Numbered from the stretch's first letter, positions 33,138 to 42,219 are shown. The stretch is DNA of 64,000 nt from Candidatus Pseudomonas phytovorans (GCA_029202525.1 CP119325.1:3508001-3572000), one strand, 5' to 3'. A program made the numbers and translations. Notes: a model not told the origin generated them from the letters alone.

Positions 33138-33794
33138 TCATTGCATGGACTCGATCAACACCCACAATGCCGGGTCATTGAAGTCATTCACTACCAGCCT
33201 GGCACCCGCCTGCAGCAACCGCTCCGGCGTCTGCGTGGTGGCCACGCCCACCGTGAAGATCCCTGCGCCACTGGCTGCCGCCACCCCTGGCAGTGAATCC
33301 TCGAAGGCCAGCGCCTGCGCGGCCTTGGCGCCCAGCCGCTGCAGGCCGGTGAGGTAAGGCAGCGGGTCTGGCTTGGGCCGCGCCAGTTCCTCGGCCACCA
33401 GCACATGCTCGAACTGATGGCCAAGCCCCATGGCGTTCAGCATGTGTTCGGCGTTCAGCCGCGGTGCGTTGGTTACCACGCACATGCCGATGTCATGGGC
33501 CTGGGCATGTTCCAGCAGGCGCAACAGGCCTGGCATTGGTTCAAGAGACGGCGACAGGTCGCGGAACAAGGCTTCCTTGTGGTCGGCCAGCGCACGGCAC
33601 TGTTCGACGCTCGCGCCGCTGAACAGTTCGGCGAACAGCTCACCGTTGGCACGGCCGCTGACCTGGGCATCGAACTGCGCCTGGCTCAGCTCGCGGCCGT
33701 CGTGCTTACGCAGCAGTTGGCGAAAGGCCTGCAGGTGCAGGGTATCAGTGTCGGTGAGGGTTCCGTCGAGGTCGAACAGCAGGGCGGTCAGCAT
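33138..33794 (-). CDS. HAD-superfamily phosphatase, beta-phosphoglucomutase/GPH-like
   Basis: A 218-residue HAD hydrolase. Motif I is FDLDGTLTDTDTLHLQ (nucleophile Asp near residue 7, acid/base Asp two later), motif II is VVTNAPR, motif III comes from KPDPLPY and motif IV is FEDSLPGVAAASGAG. The cap domain (residues about 16-80) places it with phosphoglycolate phosphatase-like enzymes that act on small sugar phosphates. The start is set at ATG 33794; an upstream ATG at 33851 adds residues that overlap the divergent lexA2 region. Confidence 0.9.
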   Translation of the reverse strand: MLTALLFDLDGTLTDTDTLHLQAFRQLLRKHDGRELSQAQFDAQVSGRANGELFAELFSGASVEQCRALADHKEALFRDLSPSLEPMPGLLRLLEHAQAHDIGMCVVTNAPRLNAEHMLNAMGLGHQFEHVLVAEELARPKPDPLPYLTGLQRLGAKAAQALAFEDSLPGVAAASGAGIFTVGVATTQTPERLLQAGARLVVNDFNDPALWVLIESMQ

Positions 33795-33880
33795 GGGATA
33801 TCCAGATCGAGAAAACACAAGCCAGGGGATCATAACCAAAGCTGGCGACAAAGGGGGCTGTTCAGCGCGCCCTGAAAAGA

Positions 33881-33892
33881 GTACAAATGTGC
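33881..33892. promoter_or_regulatory. LexA2 operator GTAC-N4-GTGC
   Basis: GTACAAATGTGC exactly matches the GTACN4GTGC site reported for LexA2 of P. putida. It overlaps the first possible ATG of lexA2, so the repressor would autoregulate the whole mutagenesis cassette. Confidence 0.8.
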
Positions 33893-34504
33893 TCTATGGA
33901 CAACCTCACCCCAAAACGCCGCGCCATCTTCGACTTCATCCGTGAGCGCATCGCCGATCATGGTCAGCCACCCAGTCTGGCCGACATTGCCACGCGCTTC
34001 GGTTTCGCCTCGCGCAGCGTCGCACGCAAGCACATCACCGCCCTGTGCCAGGCCGGTTATATAGATGTCACACCCAACCAGGCACGGGGCATTCGCCTGG
34101 CCGAACCGCTGCGCCGGCCGGAAATCCTCGAAGTGCCAGTGCTGGGCCAGGTGGCGGCGGGCGCACCTATCGGCCCGGACCTGGGCATCCACGAACAGCT
34201 GCTGCTCGACCCCAGCCTGTTCCGTCGCACCCCTGACTACCTGCTTAAAGTGCGTGGCGATTCGATGATCGACGACGGCATCTTCGACGGTGACCTGGTC
34301 GGCATCCTTCAACAGGCCGACGCCCGCGATGGCCAGATCGTGGTTGCGCGCCTGGACGGCGAGGTGACCATCAAGCGCCTGCAACGCCAGGGCAGCAGTT
34401 ACCGGCTGTTGCCACGCAACCCGGCCTATGCCCCCATCGATGTGAAGCCTGAACAGGAATTTTTCATCGAAGGCGTCTTCTGCGGCTTGCTGAGGCGTGA
34501 CTGA
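33887..34504 (+). CDS. lexA2: LexA2 repressor of the SOS mutagenesis cassette
   Basis: A 205-residue LexA-type repressor with an N-terminal winged helix (LTPKRRAIFDFIRERIADHG and PSLADIATRFGFASRSVARK) and a C-terminal self-cleaving peptidase. The Ala-Gly cleavage site is at 91-92 (QVAAGAPIG), the nucleophile is Ser126 (RGDSM) and the general base Lys163 (TIKRL). DNA damage via RecA should trigger autocleavage and induce this operon. ATG 33887 gives 205 residues; ATG 33896 gives 202; neither has a strong ribosome site. The stop overlaps the imuA ATG (TGATG). Confidence 0.93.
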   Translation: MCSMDNLTPKRRAIFDFIRERIADHGQPPSLADIATRFGFASRSVARKHITALCQAGYIDVTPNQARGIRLAEPLRRPEILEVPVLGQVAAGAPIGPDLGIHEQLLLDPSLFRRTPDYLLKVRGDSMIDDGIFDGDLVGILQQADARDGQIVVARLDGEVTIKRLQRQGSSYRLLPRNPAYAPIDVKPEQEFFIEGVFCGLLRRD

Positions 34505-35124
34505 TGGGCGCGGTGGTCGACCTCGACAGGCTGCTCGACCAGCGCCGTGTATGGCGCGGCCGACACGCCCAGGCACGGCCACTCGGTTTGCAGCCGACCG
34601 GCCATGCTGCCCTTGACGAGCGCCTGCCCGAAGGCGGCTGGCCGGCGGCGGCACTCAGTGAGTTGCTGCTGGCCAGCCCCGGTTGCGGCGAATTGCAATT
34701 GCTGTGGCCCACCCTGGCGCGGCTGAGTGCTGAAGGAAGCCGAGTGGTGCTGGTGGCGCCGCCTTTCATTCCTTACGCACCGGCCTGGCAGGCCGCGGGG
34801 GTGGACCTGCGCTGGCTGGTGCAGGTGGATGCCGCCCCTGCAGATGCCCTGTGGGCGGCCGAGCAGTGCCTGCGCTCGGGCAGTTGCGCGGCGGTGCTGT
34901 GCTGGCCTGAACGTGCCGATGACCGGGCCCTGCGGCGTTTGCAGGTGGCTGCGGAAACCGGTCAGGCGCTGGCCTTCGCCTGCCGGCCGCAGCAGGCAGC
35001 ACACAACCCATCGCCAGCAGCGCTGCGGGTTGCCGTCGACACCCGTCCGGCGCAGTGGCGTGTGCTGAAAAGCCGGGGTGGCATGCCGCCGGCTCTGCCC
35101 ATCGCCTGCCCTGGGCGGGGCTGA
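34504..35124 (+). CDS. imuA: ImuA, RecA/SulA-like factor of error-prone translesion synthesis
   Basis: A 206-residue protein of the ImuA/SulA-RecA-fold family, with LPEGGWPAAALSELLLASPG, VLVAPPFIPYAPAWQAAGVD and ERADDRALRRLQVAAETGQA. The P-loop position reads SPGCGELQ and lacks the GKT of RecA, so ATP binding is doubtful. It works with ImuB and DnaE2 in damage-induced mutagenesis. It is second in the cassette and overlaps lexA2. Confidence 0.9.
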   Translation: MGAVVDLDRLLDQRRVWRGRHAQARPLGLQPTGHAALDERLPEGGWPAAALSELLLASPGCGELQLLWPTLARLSAEGSRVVLVAPPFIPYAPAWQAAGVDLRWLVQVDAAPADALWAAEQCLRSGSCAAVLCWPERADDRALRRLQVAAETGQALAFACRPQQAAHNPSPAALRVAVDTRPAQWRVLKSRGGMPPALPIACPGRG

Positions 35125-35130
35125 TGCACC

Positions 35131-36549
35131 ATGCTTTGGGCCTGCATTCTGCTCCCGCAGCTGGCGCTGGACACGGTCCTGCGTGAGCGTGACAACCCCG
35201 ACACACCCTTGGTGCTGCTTGGCGGGCCTACCCAGCGTCGGGTATTGCAAGCGGTCAGCCCGGCTGCGGCCGCACTCGGGTTGCGGGCAGGGCAGACCCT
35301 GACGGCGGCACGTGCCCTGGCGGATGGTTTCACCTGCGTCGAAGCCGACCCCAGGCGTATCGAGCAGGTCCAGCAGTTGCTGGCCGCCTGGGCCTATCGC
35401 TTCAGTGCTCAGGTCAGCCTGCATTACCCGCGGGCGTTACTACTGGAAGTAGGCTCCAGCCTGCAGCTGTTCGGCCCCTGGCCCTTGTTCGAGGCCCGCC
35501 TGCGCCAGGAGCTGGCAGATCTGGGCCTGCGCCAACGCATCGTTCTGGCCAGCAACCCGGTGGCGGCTCGCATGCTTGCCAATGGTCATGATGGCTTGGC
35601 CGTGGGCGATGCCGATGCTACCCGTGCGGCCTTGCTAGGCATGCCCATCACCCGTATCGGCCTGCCGGCAGACGCCGCTGAAGCCTTTGCCGGCATGGGC
35701 TTACGCCAGCTCGGCCAGGTATTGGCCTTGCCGCGCGATACATTGGCTAGGCGATTTGCAGCCCAGGTGCAGCTGCACATCGACCAACTGCTTGGCCTGC
35801 GCACTCCAGGGCTGGACTTCTACCAGCCACCGGACCGTTTCGAAACCCGGCTGGAGCTGAACTTTGACGTCGAGTCGCATCAGGCGCTGTTGTTTCCGCT
35901 GCGGCGCATGCTCCACGACCTTGCCGCGTTCCTGGCCGGGCGAGACTGTGGCGTGCAGCGTTTCTGCCTGCACCTTGAACATGCCGAGGGGCCAGACACC
36001 CTGCTCAAGGTGGGCCTGCTGGCTGCCGAGCGCGATGGCGCCGTGCTGTTCGAACTGGCCCGTGGGCGCCTGGAGCCGCTGCGCATCCCGGCACCCGTTC
36101 GCAACCTGCGCCTGGTTGCCGACGACCTGCCACCCTTCGTGCCACAGCACCAGGCATTGTTCGACCCCCGTGCCCAGCAGGCGCAACCCTGGGACCAATT
36201 GCGTGAACGGCTGCGCGCTCGCCTGGGGGATGAGGCCGTGAAGGGGGTGAGCGCGGCTGCCGATCACCGGCCCGAATGCGCCTGGCAGCTGGCAGAACAA
36301 GGCGCCCAAGGCAGTATGCCGGTTGCTCCGGGCAGCCGCCCGGGCTGGCTGCTGTCAGCCCCGATGGCGCTGGACGCCACCCGCTACCAGGTACAAGGCC
36401 AGGCCGAACGCATTGAGTCGGGGTGGTGGGATGGTGGCGATGTGCGTCGCGATTATTACCGCATCGAAACCCGTGACGGCCTGCGCGGCTGGGCCTACCG
36501 TGATCTGGGCCAGGCCGGCCCGCTGTGGCTGCAAGGCTGGTTCGCATGA
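35131..36549 (+). CDS. imuB: ImuB, inactive Y-family polymerase-like adaptor
   Basis: A 472-residue Y-family-like protein starting MLWACILLPQLALDTVLRER. The first catalytic Asp of DinB (DMDxFFAxVE) is absent at this N-terminus, and the SxDEAxLD motif is replaced by LEVGSSLQLFGP, so it is not a polymerase, as known for ImuB. The conserved C-terminal block (RPGWLLSAPMALD, IESGWWDGGDVRRDYYRIET, WAYRDL) is typical. ImuB connects DnaE2 to the sliding clamp. Its stop overlaps the dnaE2 ATG. Confidence 0.93.
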   Translation: MLWACILLPQLALDTVLRERDNPDTPLVLLGGPTQRRVLQAVSPAAAALGLRAGQTLTAARALADGFTCVEADPRRIEQVQQLLAAWAYRFSAQVSLHYPRALLLEVGSSLQLFGPWPLFEARLRQELADLGLRQRIVLASNPVAARMLANGHDGLAVGDADATRAALLGMPITRIGLPADAAEAFAGMGLRQLGQVLALPRDTLARRFAAQVQLHIDQLLGLRTPGLDFYQPPDRFETRLELNFDVESHQALLFPLRRMLHDLAAFLAGRDCGVQRFCLHLEHAEGPDTLLKVGLLAAERDGAVLFELARGRLEPLRIPAPVRNLRLVADDLPPFVPQHQALFDPRAQQAQPWDQLRERLRARLGDEAVKGVSAAADHRPECAWQLAEQGAQGSMPVAPGSRPGWLLSAPMALDATRYQVQGQAERIESGWWDGGDVRRDYYRIETRDGLRGWAYRDLGQAGPLWLQGWFA

Positions 36550-39500
36550 GCAGGCCGGGTTATGCCGAGCTGCATTGCCTGTCCAACTTCAGCTTCCAGC
36601 GCGGCGCGTCGAGCGCCGACGAGCTGTTCCGGCGCGCGCGTGAGCAGGGCTACCAGGCCCTTGCGATCACTGACGAATGCACCCTGGCTGGCATCGTTCG
36701 GGCCTGGCAGGCCGCCAAAGAGCATCAGCTCCGGTTGATCGTGGGTAGTGAAGTGCGTCTGCAGGACGGCCCCAAGCTGGTGCTGCTGGTTGAAAACCTC
36801 GCGGGTTACCAGAGTTTGTGCGCGCTGATCACGCGTGCCCGCCGGCGGGCGCAAAAGGGCGAGTACCAGCTGTTTCGCGACGACCTGCAGCAGCACCATC
36901 AAGGCCTGCTGGCGTTGTGGGTAGCCGATGACTTCGCCGATGTGGCCACGGGTGAGTGGTTACGTAGTTTATTCGGCGAACGCCTTTGGCTGGCCGTGCA
37001 CCTGCACCGAGGCAGTGACGATGCCCTGCGCCTGCAACGCTTGCGAGGCCTGGCGGCTGAAGTGGGTATCCGCGCCGCGGCCTGTGGCGATGTGCACATG
37101 CATGTGCGCGGTCGCCGTGCCTTGCAGGACTGCATGACCGCCATCCGCCAGCATTGCCAGGTGGCCGAGGCCGGGCGCTTTCTGTTTGCCAATGGCGAAC
37201 GCCACCTGCGCAGCCAGGCACAGTTGGGCGAACTCTACCCTGCCGACCTGCTGGCCGAGACCCTGGCCATTGCCGAGCGCTGCCAATTTGAGCTGAGCGA
37301 GCTGAAATACCAATACCCGCGCGAACTGGTGCCCCAGGGTCATACCCCGGCAAGCTGGTTACGTGAACTGTGCGAGCAGGGCTTGCCGTTACGCTGGCCA
37401 GGCGGGCCGAGTGACAAGGTGCGTGATGTGCTGGCCACGGAGTTGGCGCTGATTGAGGAGCTCGGTTACGACAGCTACTTCCTGACCGTGCACGACATCG
37501 TCGCCTTCGCCCGCAGCCAACGCATTCTGTGCCAGGGGCGCGGCTCGGCGGCCAACTCGGTGGTGTGTTTCGTGCTGGGCATTACTGAACTGGACCCCAT
37601 GCAGCATCGCCTGCTGTTCGAGCGCTTCCTGTCGCGTGAACGCAACGAGCCGCCTGATATCGACGTGGACTTTGAGCACGACCGGCGCGAAGAAGTGATC
37701 CAGTACGTGTTTCGCCGCTACGGCCGGCACCGTGCGGCACTGACGGCGGTGGTCAATACCTACCATGCGGCGGGGGCGGTGCGCGATGTGGCGCGGGTAT
37801 TGGGGTTGCCGGCAGACCAGGTGGATGCGCTGGCCAAATGCTGTGGTCGCTGGAGCGACCGCATTCCCGATGACCAGCGCCTGGCCGAAGCCGGCTTTGA
37901 GGCCAACAGCCCTTCACTGCGGCGGGTACTGGTGCTGGCGGGCGAGCTGATCGGCTTCCCCCGGCACCTGTCGCAGCACCCGGGTGGTTTTGTCATCTCC
38001 CAGCAACCACTCGACCAGCTGGTGCCGGTGGAGAATGCCGCGATGGCCGAGCGCACGGTGATCCAGTGGGACAAGGACGACCTGGACATGGTCGGGTTGC
38101 TCAAGGTCGACGTGCTGGCGCTGGGCATGCTCAGTGCCTTGCGCCGCTGCTTCGACCTGCTGCAGCGCCATCGTGGCCAGCAGCTGACCTTGGCCACCAT
38201 CCCCGACGAAGACCCGGCGACCTACGCGATGATCAGCCGCGCAGAGACCATGGGGGTGTTCCAGATCGAGTCGCGCGCGCAAATGGCCATGCTGCCCCGG
38301 CTGCGGCCCAAAACGTTCTATGACCTGGTCATCGAGGTGGCGATTGTCCGCCCCGGGCCAATTCAGGGCGACATGGTGCACCCGTACCTGCGCCGGCGCT
38401 TGAAGCAGGAACCCGTGACCTACCCATCGCCGCAGCTCAAGGAGGTGTTCGAGCGCACCTTGGGCGTGCCGTTGTTTCAGGAGCAGGTGATGGAACTGGC
38501 CATGGTCGCTGCCGACTACACACCAGGCGAGGCCGACCAGCTACGCCGCAGCATGGCAGCCTGGAAGCGCCACGGTGGCCTGGAACCGCACCGCGAGCGG
38601 CTGGTGCAAGGCATGCTGCGCAATGGTTACGACCTGGCGTTTGCCGAGCGCATTTTCGAGCAGATCAAAGGTTTTGGCAGCTATGGCTTCCCTGAGTCGC
38701 ACGCGGCCAGCTTTGCCTTGCTGTGTTACGCCAGCAGTTGGCTGAAGTGCCATGAACCGGCAATCTTTACCTGCGCGCTGGTCAACAGCTGGCCCATGGG
38801 CTTCTATAGCCCTGACCAGCTGTTTCAAGAGGCCCGGCGACAGAGTATCGAAGTGCGGCCGGTAGATGTCTGCCACAGCGAGTGGGACTGCACCCTTGAG
38901 CCTGATGCTGAAGGCACATTGGCTATTCGCATGGGCTTGCGTCTGGTGCGCGGTTTGGCCGAGGCCGATGCCAGGTGCCTGGAGCAGGCGAGGGCGCAAC
39001 GGCCATGGCGCGATGTCGAAGACCTGTGCCTGCGTGCCGCGCTCGGCTCACGCGCCCGTGCCCGCCTGGCCGATAGCGGGGCATTACGTGCCTTGGCCAG
39101 CGACCGGCACCAGGCACGCTGGCAGGTAGCGGCGGTGCAGCCGCAGCTGCCCCTGTTCGCTGATGTACAAGCGGCACCTGAAACACCCGTGGATTTGCCT
39201 GCGCCAACCGTAGGTGAAGACCTGATGGCCGATTACCAGGCCTTGGGCACTACGCTGGGCCCACATCCGTTGGCCCTGTTGCGCTCACGCCTGAGGGCGC
39301 TGGGGTGTCGCAGCTCAAATGAGCTGCAAGGTGTCGAGCATGGCGACAGCATTGCCGTGGCCGGACTGGTAGTAGGCCGCCAACGGCCCCAGACCGCCAG
39401 TGGTGTGACCTTCGTCACCCTGGAAGATGAGCACGGGATGGTCAACGTGGTGGTGTGGCGGGACATTGCCGAACGGCAGCGGCGGGCGCTCGTGGGGTCG

Positions 39501-39626
39501 CAGTTGCTCAAGGTCAGTGGGCGGCTGGAGCAGAAGGATGGCGTGCGGCACCTGATTGCGCGGCGGTTGGAGGATGTAAGCCCGCTGCTGCACGGGCTGG
39601 ATGTGCGCAGCCGGGATTTCCATTGA
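36546..39626 (+). CDS. dnaE2: DnaE2, error-prone DNA polymerase III alpha-like subunit
   Basis: A 1026-residue C-family polymerase starting MSRPGYAELHCLSNFSFQRG. The N-terminal PHP domain is at about 5-280 (ELHCLSNFSF, CGDVHMH). In the palm, GRGSAANSVVCFVLGITELD precedes PDIDVDF with catalytic Asp371, 373 and 375. It carries the OB-fold near the C-terminus (VAGLVVGRQRPQTASGVTFV). It is shorter than DnaE1 and lacks the usual tau-binding tail. It performs mutagenic bypass with ImuA/ImuB after SOS induction. The ATG overlaps the imuB stop (ATGA). Confidence 0.95.
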   Translation: MSRPGYAELHCLSNFSFQRGASSADELFRRAREQGYQALAITDECTLAGIVRAWQAAKEHQLRLIVGSEVRLQDGPKLVLLVENLAGYQSLCALITRARRRAQKGEYQLFRDDLQQHHQGLLALWVADDFADVATGEWLRSLFGERLWLAVHLHRGSDDALRLQRLRGLAAEVGIRAAACGDVHMHVRGRRALQDCMTAIRQHCQVAEAGRFLFANGERHLRSQAQLGELYPADLLAETLAIAERCQFELSELKYQYPRELVPQGHTPASWLRELCEQGLPLRWPGGPSDKVRDVLATELALIEELGYDSYFLTVHDIVAFARSQRILCQGRGSAANSVVCFVLGITELDPMQHRLLFERFLSRERNEPPDIDVDFEHDRREEVIQYVFRRYGRHRAALTAVVNTYHAAGAVRDVARVLGLPADQVDALAKCCGRWSDRIPDDQRLAEAGFEANSPSLRRVLVLAGELIGFPRHLSQHPGGFVISQQPLDQLVPVENAAMAERTVIQWDKDDLDMVGLLKVDVLALGMLSALRRCFDLLQRHRGQQLTLATIPDEDPATYAMISRAETMGVFQIESRAQMAMLPRLRPKTFYDLVIEVAIVRPGPIQGDMVHPYLRRRLKQEPVTYPSPQLKEVFERTLGVPLFQEQVMELAMVAADYTPGEADQLRRSMAAWKRHGGLEPHRERLVQGMLRNGYDLAFAERIFEQIKGFGSYGFPESHAASFALLCYASSWLKCHEPAIFTCALVNSWPMGFYSPDQLFQEARRQSIEVRPVDVCHSEWDCTLEPDAEGTLAIRMGLRLVRGLAEADARCLEQARAQRPWRDVEDLCLRAALGSRARARLADSGALRALASDRHQARWQVAAVQPQLPLFADVQAAPETPVDLPAPTVGEDLMADYQALGTTLGPHPLALLRSRLRALGCRSSNELQGVEHGDSIAVAGLVVGRQRPQTASGVTFVTLEDEHGMVNVVVWRDIAERQRRALVGSQLLKVSGRLEQKDGVRHLIARRLEDVSPLLHGLDVRSRDFH

Positions 39627-39665
39627 AAAATCCACATGCTGCGCTCCTACAAGGGATGTTGTTGA

Positions 39666-40487
39666 TTACACCATCGCCAACCGCTGCTTGCGCGTCGGCG
39701 CCGGGAACGCCCGGTCGATCGCTCGAAGGTCCTCGCTGTTCAAGGTCAGTGCGCCTGCGGCCGCATTCAGCCGTACATGCTCTGGCGCCGCGGCTTTCGG
39801 GATGGCAATCACCCCATCACTGCGGGTCACCCAGGCCAGGCTGACCTGAGCCGGCGTGGCGCCATGGCGCTCGGCGATTTCTGCCAGTACCGGGTGCTGC
39901 AGCAAGCGCCCGGCCTGGGCCAGCGGGCAGTAGGCCATGGTCGGCAACGTGCGCTTTTCGCACCAGGGCAGCAGGTCGAACTCGATGCCACGCTGGGCCG
40001 GGTTGTACAGCACCTGGTTAGTGGCGCAGTCAGGGTTGTGCAGTTCGCGCAGGTCGTCGACGTCGAAGTTGGACACGCCCCAGCGCTTGATCTTGCCTTG
40101 CTCGCGCAAACGCTCGAAGGCTTCGACGGTTTCTTCCAGCGGGTGTTGGCCACGCCAGTGCAGCAGGTACAGGTCGATGCAGTCAGTACCCAGGCGGGTG
40201 AGGCTGCGCTCGCAGGCTGCCGCCGTACTGCTGCGGCTGGCATTGTGCGGGTATACCTTGCTGACCAGAAACACTTGGTCGCGGCGCCCGGCAATGGCCT
40301 GGCCAACCACCTCTTCCGCCCCGCCCTCGGCATACATTTCGGCGGTGTCGATCAGAGTCAGGCCCAGCTCGATGCCCTGTTGCAAGGCCGCCACTTCGTC
40401 GGCCTTGCGGCCTGGGTCTTCACCCATGTACCAAGTGCCTTGGCCGATGGCCGGCACGCTCGAACCTGCCAGTTTCACGTAACGCAT
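39666..40487 (-). CDS. Aldo/keto reductase
   Basis: A 273-residue NADPH-dependent TIM-barrel reductase. The catalytic tetrad is visible: Asp47, Tyr52 (DTAEMYAEGG), Lys77 (LVSKVYP) and His110 (LLHWRG). The substrate cannot be told; relatives include the YeaE/2,5-diketogluconate reductase type. Its start overlaps the end of the LysR gene by 13 bases, so the two are co-transcribed from the LysR promoter. Confidence 0.92.
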   Translation of the reverse strand: MRYVKLAGSSVPAIGQGTWYMGEDPGRKADEVAALQQGIELGLTLIDTAEMYAEGGAEEVVGQAIAGRRDQVFLVSKVYPHNASRSSTAAACERSLTRLGTDCIDLYLLHWRGQHPLEETVEAFERLREQGKIKRWGVSNFDVDDLRELHNPDCATNQVLYNPAQRGIEFDLLPWCEKRTLPTMAYCPLAQAGRLLQHPVLAEIAERHGATPAQVSLAWVTRSDGVIAIPKAAAPEHVRLNAAAGALTLNSEDLRAIDRAFPAPTRKQRLAMV

Positions 40488-41380
40488 GTCACCTCCGGGA
40501 TCCGGGTATTGGAAAGCAGCACCTCAAGCAGCGCTTGCGCCGCCGTGGAAAGCTTGTGTTCGCTGAGGGCAATAACGCCGATGCGTCGCTCGACCGTTGG
40601 CTCCACCAAAGTGATGCAGCGGGCGCCGAGCTCCTGCATCTGGTTGATGCACAGCGCCGGTACGGCACTGACCCCCAGGCCGCTGGCTACCATGCGGCCG
40701 ATGGTTGCCAGCTGGTGGCTCTCGAAAGCCACTGCCAGTTTGCCGTGGTGGGCCGCCACATTCTGCTCCATCAGCAGGCGCACCGCCGAGGGCCGTTGCA
40801 GGGCTACAAAGTCCTCGGCCATCAGCTGTGCCCAACTGACCTGGGGCAGCAGCGCCAAGGGTGAATCGGCGGGCACCACCGCAACGAAGCGGTCCAGGTA
40901 CAACGGGTGGAAATCCAGCCCGTCGGTGTTGTCCGGTTCGAAGCCGATGCCCAGTTCGACGCGGCGATGGCGTACCAGTTCCAGCACCTGTTCATTGATC
41001 ACGTCATGCACCGTGACGTTGACCTTGGGGTAGCGCTGGCGAAACACCTTGAGCGAGTGGGGCAGCAGATTGCCGGCAAAGGCCGGCATTGCCGCCACCG
41101 ACACGCGGCCCAGTTGCAGCGTGAAGCGTTGGCGCAGCATCTCTTCAGTGTCGTCCCAGTCTGCCAACAGGCGCCGCGCAAGCGGCAGCAGCACTTCGCC
41201 CTCGGCGGTCAGGCTGACGCTGCGCGTGGTGCGGCTGAGCAGGGCGCCGCCGAGTTTTTCTTCCAGGGCCTTGATGGTCAGGCTCAGGGCAGGTTGCGAG
41301 ATATGCAGGTGTTCACCGGCCTGGGCGAAGCTCTGGTACTTGGCCACGGCGACAAAGGCACGCAGTTGCTTGACGTTCAT
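40475..41380 (-). CDS. LysR family transcriptional regulator
   Basis: A 301-residue LysR protein starting MNVKQLRAFVAVAKYQSFAQ with helix-turn-helix AQAGEHLHISQPALSLTIKA at about 19-38 and an effector domain (AMPAFAGNLLPHSLKVFRQR, FESHQLATIGRMVASGLGVS). A 30-residue upstream extension runs into the divergent promoter and is left out. It is divergent from the CoA-transferase genes 140 bases away and probably controls them and the aldo/keto reductase. Confidence 0.92.
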   Translation of the reverse strand: MNVKQLRAFVAVAKYQSFAQAGEHLHISQPALSLTIKALEEKLGGALLSRTTRSVSLTAEGEVLLPLARRLLADWDDTEEMLRQRFTLQLGRVSVAAMPAFAGNLLPHSLKVFRQRYPKVNVTVHDVINEQVLELVRHRRVELGIGFEPDNTDGLDFHPLYLDRFVAVVPADSPLALLPQVSWAQLMAEDFVALQRPSAVRLLMEQNVAAHHGKLAVAFESHQLATIGRMVASGLGVSAVPALCINQMQELGARCITLVEPTVERRIGVIALSEHKLSTAAQALLEVLLSNTRIPEVTCVT

Positions 41381-41397
41381 GACAGGCCTATTGTCTG

Positions 41398-41433
41398 TTT
41401 TGTAAAAGTTATCAATCGATGAAGAAAACAAAA
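41398..41433. promoter_or_regulatory. A/T-rich divergent regulatory region of LysR and CoA-transferase
   Basis: Within the 140-base gap a TTTTGT arm (41398-41403) and an ACAAAA arm (41428-41433) form an interrupted dyad in the A/T-rich part next to the LysR start, the usual place for LysR binding. No further consensus is claimed. Confidence 0.3.
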
Positions 41434-41520
41434 TTAACAAATCAGTCACGTGCGGTGAAGATGTATTCACACGCTCACCGACAGCCTCGTCGGTTCTACA
41501 ACTACAAAAGGCGGATCAGC

Positions 41521-42219
41521 ATGGCCGGACTGGACAAGCGCGTTGCAACCTATGAACAGGCCCTTGAAGGCCTGACCGACAACATGACAGTACTGGCCGG
41601 TGGTTTCGGCTTGTGCGGCATCCCGGAAAACCTCATCAGCGAAATCAAGCGGCGCGGCGTCAAAGGCTTGACCGTTGTGTCGAACAACTGCGGCGTTGAC
41701 GGCTTTGGCCTGGGCGTTTTGCTGGAAGACCGGCAGATTCGTAAAATGATTGCCTCCTACGTGGGCGAAAACGCCGAGTTCGAACGCCAGTTGCTCAGCG
41801 GCGAGCTGGACGTGGAACTGACCCCGCAAGGCACCCTGGCCGAGAAAATGCGCGCAGGCGGTGCCGGAATCCCGGCGTTCTTCACTGCCACTGGTTACGG
41901 CACCCCGATTGCCGAGGGCAAGGAAGTGCGTGAGTTCAAGGGCCGCAAGTACATCCTCGAAGAATCCATCACCGGTGACTTTGCCATTGTCAAAGGCTGG
42001 AAGGCCGACCACTACGGCAACGTGGTGTATCGCAACACCGCGCAAAACTTCAACCCGCTGGCGGCCACCGCCGGCAAGATCACTGTGGTCGAAGTGGAAG
42101 AGATCGTCGAACCCGGCGTGCTGTTGCCCAGCGAAATCCACACCCCGGGCATTTATGTGGATCGCGTCATCGTCGGCACCTTTGAAAAGCGTATCGAAAA
42201 GCGCACCGTCAAGGCCTGA
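41521..42219 (+). CDS. scoA: 3-oxoacid (succinyl/acetoacetyl) CoA-transferase subunit A
   Basis: A 232-residue alpha subunit. The CoA-binding glycine-rich motif GGFGLCGIPENLISEIKRRG lies at about 21-40, and GAGIPAFFTATGYGTP and YRNTAQNFNPLAATAGKITV are family blocks. It starts at ATG 41521 (MAGLDKRVATYEQAL); 34 upstream in-frame residues are in the divergent promoter. With subunit B it transfers CoA between succinyl-CoA and acetoacetate, feeding ketone-body and short-chain acid use. Confidence 0.93.
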   Translation: MAGLDKRVATYEQALEGLTDNMTVLAGGFGLCGIPENLISEIKRRGVKGLTVVSNNCGVDGFGLGVLLEDRQIRKMIASYVGENAEFERQLLSGELDVELTPQGTLAEKMRAGGAGIPAFFTATGYGTPIAEGKEVREFKGRKYILEESITGDFAIVKGWKADHYGNVVYRNTAQNFNPLAATAGKITVVEVEEIVEPGVLLPSEIHTPGIYVDRVIVGTFEKRIEKRTVKA

